DNA of 64,000 nt from assembly GCA_009760855.2 (NCBI GenBank), contig WPIO01000096.1, positions 677,001 to 741,000 on the forward strand, in the 5' to 3' direction. Below, one piece after another: positions 60,700-64,000 of this stretch (position 1 is the stretch's first letter; each line of letters begins with the position of its first letter). Position numbers and translations under genes: made by a program. The notes under the pieces are model-generated. The model ran no database searches, was not told the origin of the DNA, and saw only the letters and a list, made by a program, of their open reading frames with translations. The DNA is from Cristatella mucedo (taxonomy: Eukaryota > Bryozoa > Phylactolaemata > Cristatellidae).

Positions 60700-61640
60700 C
60701 GGGGGTGGTCGCAGCGATTGAGACGTGCCGGTCTTTGGCGTTTAGGGCGAAGTTTTCCGTTAGAAAACTGTCCTCATAACAAGCCAGTCCACTCAGAATG
60801 ATGATCGATGAGGTGATGTCCAGAAGAGCTCTTAACGACAAATGTAAGCAGCCGAGAATAGTCAGCAAACAGTGATAACCGAGTCGACGGGCTTCTAATT
60901 CACCTTTCCCGGAGATCCAGTATAAATGGACTAAATGAATCGTACATACGACATTTCAACAGTCGAGCGGAATAGGTCGACGGAAGAACGCCCTAAACTC
61001 GATGACTCTTTCAGCTGTCTTTCCTGCCCTTCTCAGACTCGTTCAGCTCCGGAATTAAGTGCCTTAATTTACTGGTCTCGAATGCAGCCCACCGTGCTAA
61101 TCGCGACACTCCAAAAGTCTGGACACAAGTCTGCGAGTGCACAAATCACCCGTCGAACGCCTCGGCTCAGCTGCCGCAGCGCCCTCTAGTCAGCGCATGC
61201 GCTGCTAAAAGTGAGCGCGACACTGTGAGCGAAGCTGCTTAGACGAATCCGGCGATCGACTGCCCCCCCTGCCGTCCCTCTCTGGACGACCGAGGCCTTG
61301 TTTTGTCTTGTCATATTAAGGCGCGTGAAACTTGAGTGGATTATACGGAACCGCGGAGGTCATGCAACTGCCGCGGTGCATGGCGACTTTGTGGCTGGCA
61401 TATTGGGGGGCCGACGGACAGAGCGGTATAGCCGCGGTGCGACCGGCACGGAGCTACCAACGAATGCTGGCCTGGAAGCGCTTGTCAGCCAGTAAGCGGC
61501 TTATGAACTCCCAGATTAAGTCGGCAATCCGAAAGAGATTCGGAGGCGATTGGTCGCCTGCCGTGCTAATCAGCACGACACCCGATAGATAGACAGATAG
61601 ACATAGATAGATAGAGGTGTCGCTCTGGCCCACCGAAATA
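60700..61640. other. Unannotated GC-mixed spacer
   Basis: No coding exon, RNA or repeat family recognised; a short GATAGATAGA run lies at 61583-61615. Confidence 0.4.
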
Positions 61641-61647
61641 AAAAACG

Positions 61648-61920
61648 TACGGAAGCGGCAGCTGCTGCTTCTGGATGAGCGACTCGCAGCCAGCGAGCCA
61701 CTGATCGGTGCGACGATCGCGTGTGGACGCGCTGAGCGGCTCCGACGGCTGTGCCGCCGCCTCGGCGAGACGCGCATCTGGTGGCAACATCCAGAGGGAG
61801 AAAGAGGAAAGAGCCAAGTCTTACTCGCGCGCCCGCACTTCTATTGACCGGCCGCTCCTCGAGCGCCTCTAGCGGAGAGAAGCGGCCGACGATGGTTTCG
61901 CTTCGACTAGCGGACAATAG
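61648..61920. repeat. Dispersed ~270-bp direct duplicate, copy 1
   Basis: Matches 63397-63660 at about 90% (GGATGAGCGACTCG.., GCCACTGATCGGTGCGACGA, CTATTGACCGGCCGCTCCTC). On the minus strand both copies keep one frame open: TRDRRTDQWLAG, ESLIQ, QLPLPY. That could be a duplicated exon, but no splice sites or family support it. Confidence 0.8.
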
Positions 61921-63396
61921 CAGTGACGGTCTTTGCTAATCAGCGTGACGCGCTATAGATAGATTGAGCTTCGATGAAAAGCCGCCGAAAGATTTAAATT
62001 TTAGTGCGTGGAGCAGAGAGAGAGAGACAAGCGGAGAGACGCCGCGGGAGATGGCGGAGAGACGCCGCGGGAGATGAGGGCGGTGAGCTGAGCGGTGCGC
62101 TGAGCGGTGCGCTTAGAGCGAGCGAGCGAAGCGACCGGTGCGAGCCTGATTGAGCACGTGTCGAAATCGATCGGCACTGCTTTACACGTCTAAAGTGACT
62201 TTGCGGATTAGTCTGTGCACGCTTGGCTAGATCGATAGGTAATAGCCGCAGGAAAAAAATAATCAGAGCAATCAGAGGAGTAATCAGAGCAACAACAATA
62301 GAAATAATCAGAGAAGGAAAATCTCAACTTAGCTCAACTCAATCTCAACTGCCGCGGCATATTTAGCTGCGAAACTACCAAGCAACGGACTCGCTCGCGT
62401 TCTTCAAGCGACTGTCGCGTCACGCACGCGCACTGGCCGATCTTGCGACATTTCAACGATCTTAAATCTCGCGACATTTCAACGGGCTGTGCGTGGTTGC
62501 GTCTGCGACGCTCGCGTTTGCAGCGCGGTGCTTCAATGCAAGTGTGTGTGTGTTTGTGTGCGCATATAAGCCAATGGATATTGAATCAACTTGCTTAATA
62601 AATCATAGATGAATCTATTTATAAGCGTAAAGTGGCGGTGAGTCTGCAATGTCGGGCAGTCCTCAACATGATTCTATCATGCCTCCTTCACAGCTCATTT
62701 AAAGTGCCTAAACATGTTTTATCATAGGTAGGGGTAATTTGCAATATATACTTCTTGAATTAACCAGTATTAAGAATATCTGGAGCGCATGAGCTCTTAA
62801 AATTTCTTTTCCGACCAAAATATCGCGAATTCTACAAACCTTTGAGCAAAAGCGAACTTAAAAGCAGCGACCCGAATTCATGCGAAGCGACTGGTATCAC
62901 GAATCGCGTGCGTAACTACTGCCTCGTGAAGCTACCGTTAGCTGTCCCTCCGCCTACTCAGCCATTGTCAGCAAAAATAACTTCAGCGATCCTTCCCTTT
63001 AATTATCCGACCTCTCAGCGAGCGGCCAGTAATTGAACGACGACGCGAAGTACGAAATCCGAGAGCAGGCGAGCCGGAAATGAATGCCAGGATGCGCAGC
63101 TGCGCAGTCGCCGCTGCGCTTCTTTTCGATCGTACCGATGCTGAGAATAAGCAGCGGTAGTGGCAAATGTAAATCGCCTAGAGAGAGAGAGAGAGAGAGG
63201 TTGAGTTCTTTGAGGGCGCTTTATCAAGTGCATCATTATTATTATTATTGTTAACGCTGCAACGGACACGGACGCAAGTTTCCCGCCACCTCCGCCGCTG
63301 CCGCCGCCGCCTTTGCCGCCGTGGTCTCGTCGAGACGCAGTAGGCAGCCTGGCGAGCGGCACCAGCCATATCCATAGCTCCGATGGCTTCCGCTCG

Positions 63397-63660
63397 TACG
63401 GAAGCGGCAGCTGCTGCTGCTGGATGAGCGACTCGCCGCCAGCGAGCCACTGATCGGTGCGACGATCGCGCGTAGCCGCGCTGAGCGGCTCCGACGGCTG
63501 CGCCGCCGCCGCCTCGGCGAGACGCGCATCTGGTGGCGAAAGAAAGAGGAAAGAGCCACGTCTTACTCGCGCGCCCACACTTCTATTGACCGGCCGCTCC
63601 TCGAGCGCCTCTAGAGAGGAGCGGCCGACAATGGTTTCGCTTCGACGAGTGGACAATAGT
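63397..63660. repeat. Dispersed ~270-bp direct duplicate, copy 2
   Basis: Partner of 61648-61920, 1.75 kb downstream in the same orientation, differing by substitutions and small indels (extra GCC codons, loss of an ACATCCAGAGGG-like segment). Confidence 0.8.
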
Positions 63661-64000
63661 GGCTGCCAGGTTGTCGGTCTTTGAAGTCGGTTTTGTTTTA
63701 TCCCATTGATCCATTTCAACGACTGCTGTCGGACTGAAGTTGCTCAAAGTCTTCGAGCGCGCGTCGCGCATGTATCGATCGCTTTGCAATGAGCAAATCG
63801 AGTTTCTTAAAGAGGCCTCTCTCTCTCTCTCTCTTTACTTTCTCATTCGGCGAGCGAGCCGTTACTAATGGCTCAGCCTCAGCCACAGTCAGTTGGTGGT
63901 GGCAACGCGACAAAGACCGCTGAAATGTGACAGGTGGTTCGCGATGCGACCACGCAGGGACGACGCAAACGTCTGCAACACTCAGCAAAGGCTTGCGATA

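Overview
The window is a repeat-rich stretch of an animal (invertebrate-looking, probably aquatic) nuclear genome. Genes are split by GT-AG introns. There are no bacterial operons. Long CA/GT, CT/GA and AT microsatellites, two tRNA-derived SINE families, many 3' fragments of an L2/CR1-like LINE and TIR-bearing DNA elements fill introns and spacers. I cannot name the species.

Three multi-exon genes are supported by protein family plus exon-to-exon reading-frame agreement. (1) On the minus strand, five exons between 16652 and 3641 encode a PLP-dependent cysteine synthase with an N-terminal hydrophobic anchor; the 3' end was not found and probably lies left of base 1. (2) On the plus strand, six exons from 23373 to 38154 encode a FOXN2/FOXN3-type forkhead transcription factor, with a TATA-like promoter just upstream. 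(3) On the plus strand, five exons from 52833 to 60241 encode a secreted protein with signal peptide, PAN/apple-like domain and a fucolectin (F5/8 type C-like) domain. In all three, splice phases chain without a break. A frame-shifted PAN exon copy lies at about 47.76-47.96 kb, and a two-exon C-terminus of unknown identity lies at 47.0-47.4 kb.

Layout: 1-3.6 kb holds LINE/SINE fragments and a CA tract; 3.6-16.7 kb the cysteine synthase gene, with a roughly 0.66-kb minisatellite (11.4-12.05 kb) in an intron; 16.7-23.1 kb a CpG-rich spacer with SINEs; 23.1-39 kb the forkhead gene, whose introns carry two related TIR elements, an AT-rich nested palindrome and a 435-bp GT tract; 39-47 kb LINE/SINE fragments and an unusual 2.7-kb element with inverted LTR-like ends around a gag-like ORF; 47-52.8 kb the unknown exons, the PAN relic and GC-rich spacer; 52.8-60.7 kb the PAN-fucolectin gene; 60.7-64 kb GC-rich sequence with a duplicated block of about 270 bp.

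The three genes show no sign of a shared pathway. Most of the long ORFs are by-products of simple repeats.
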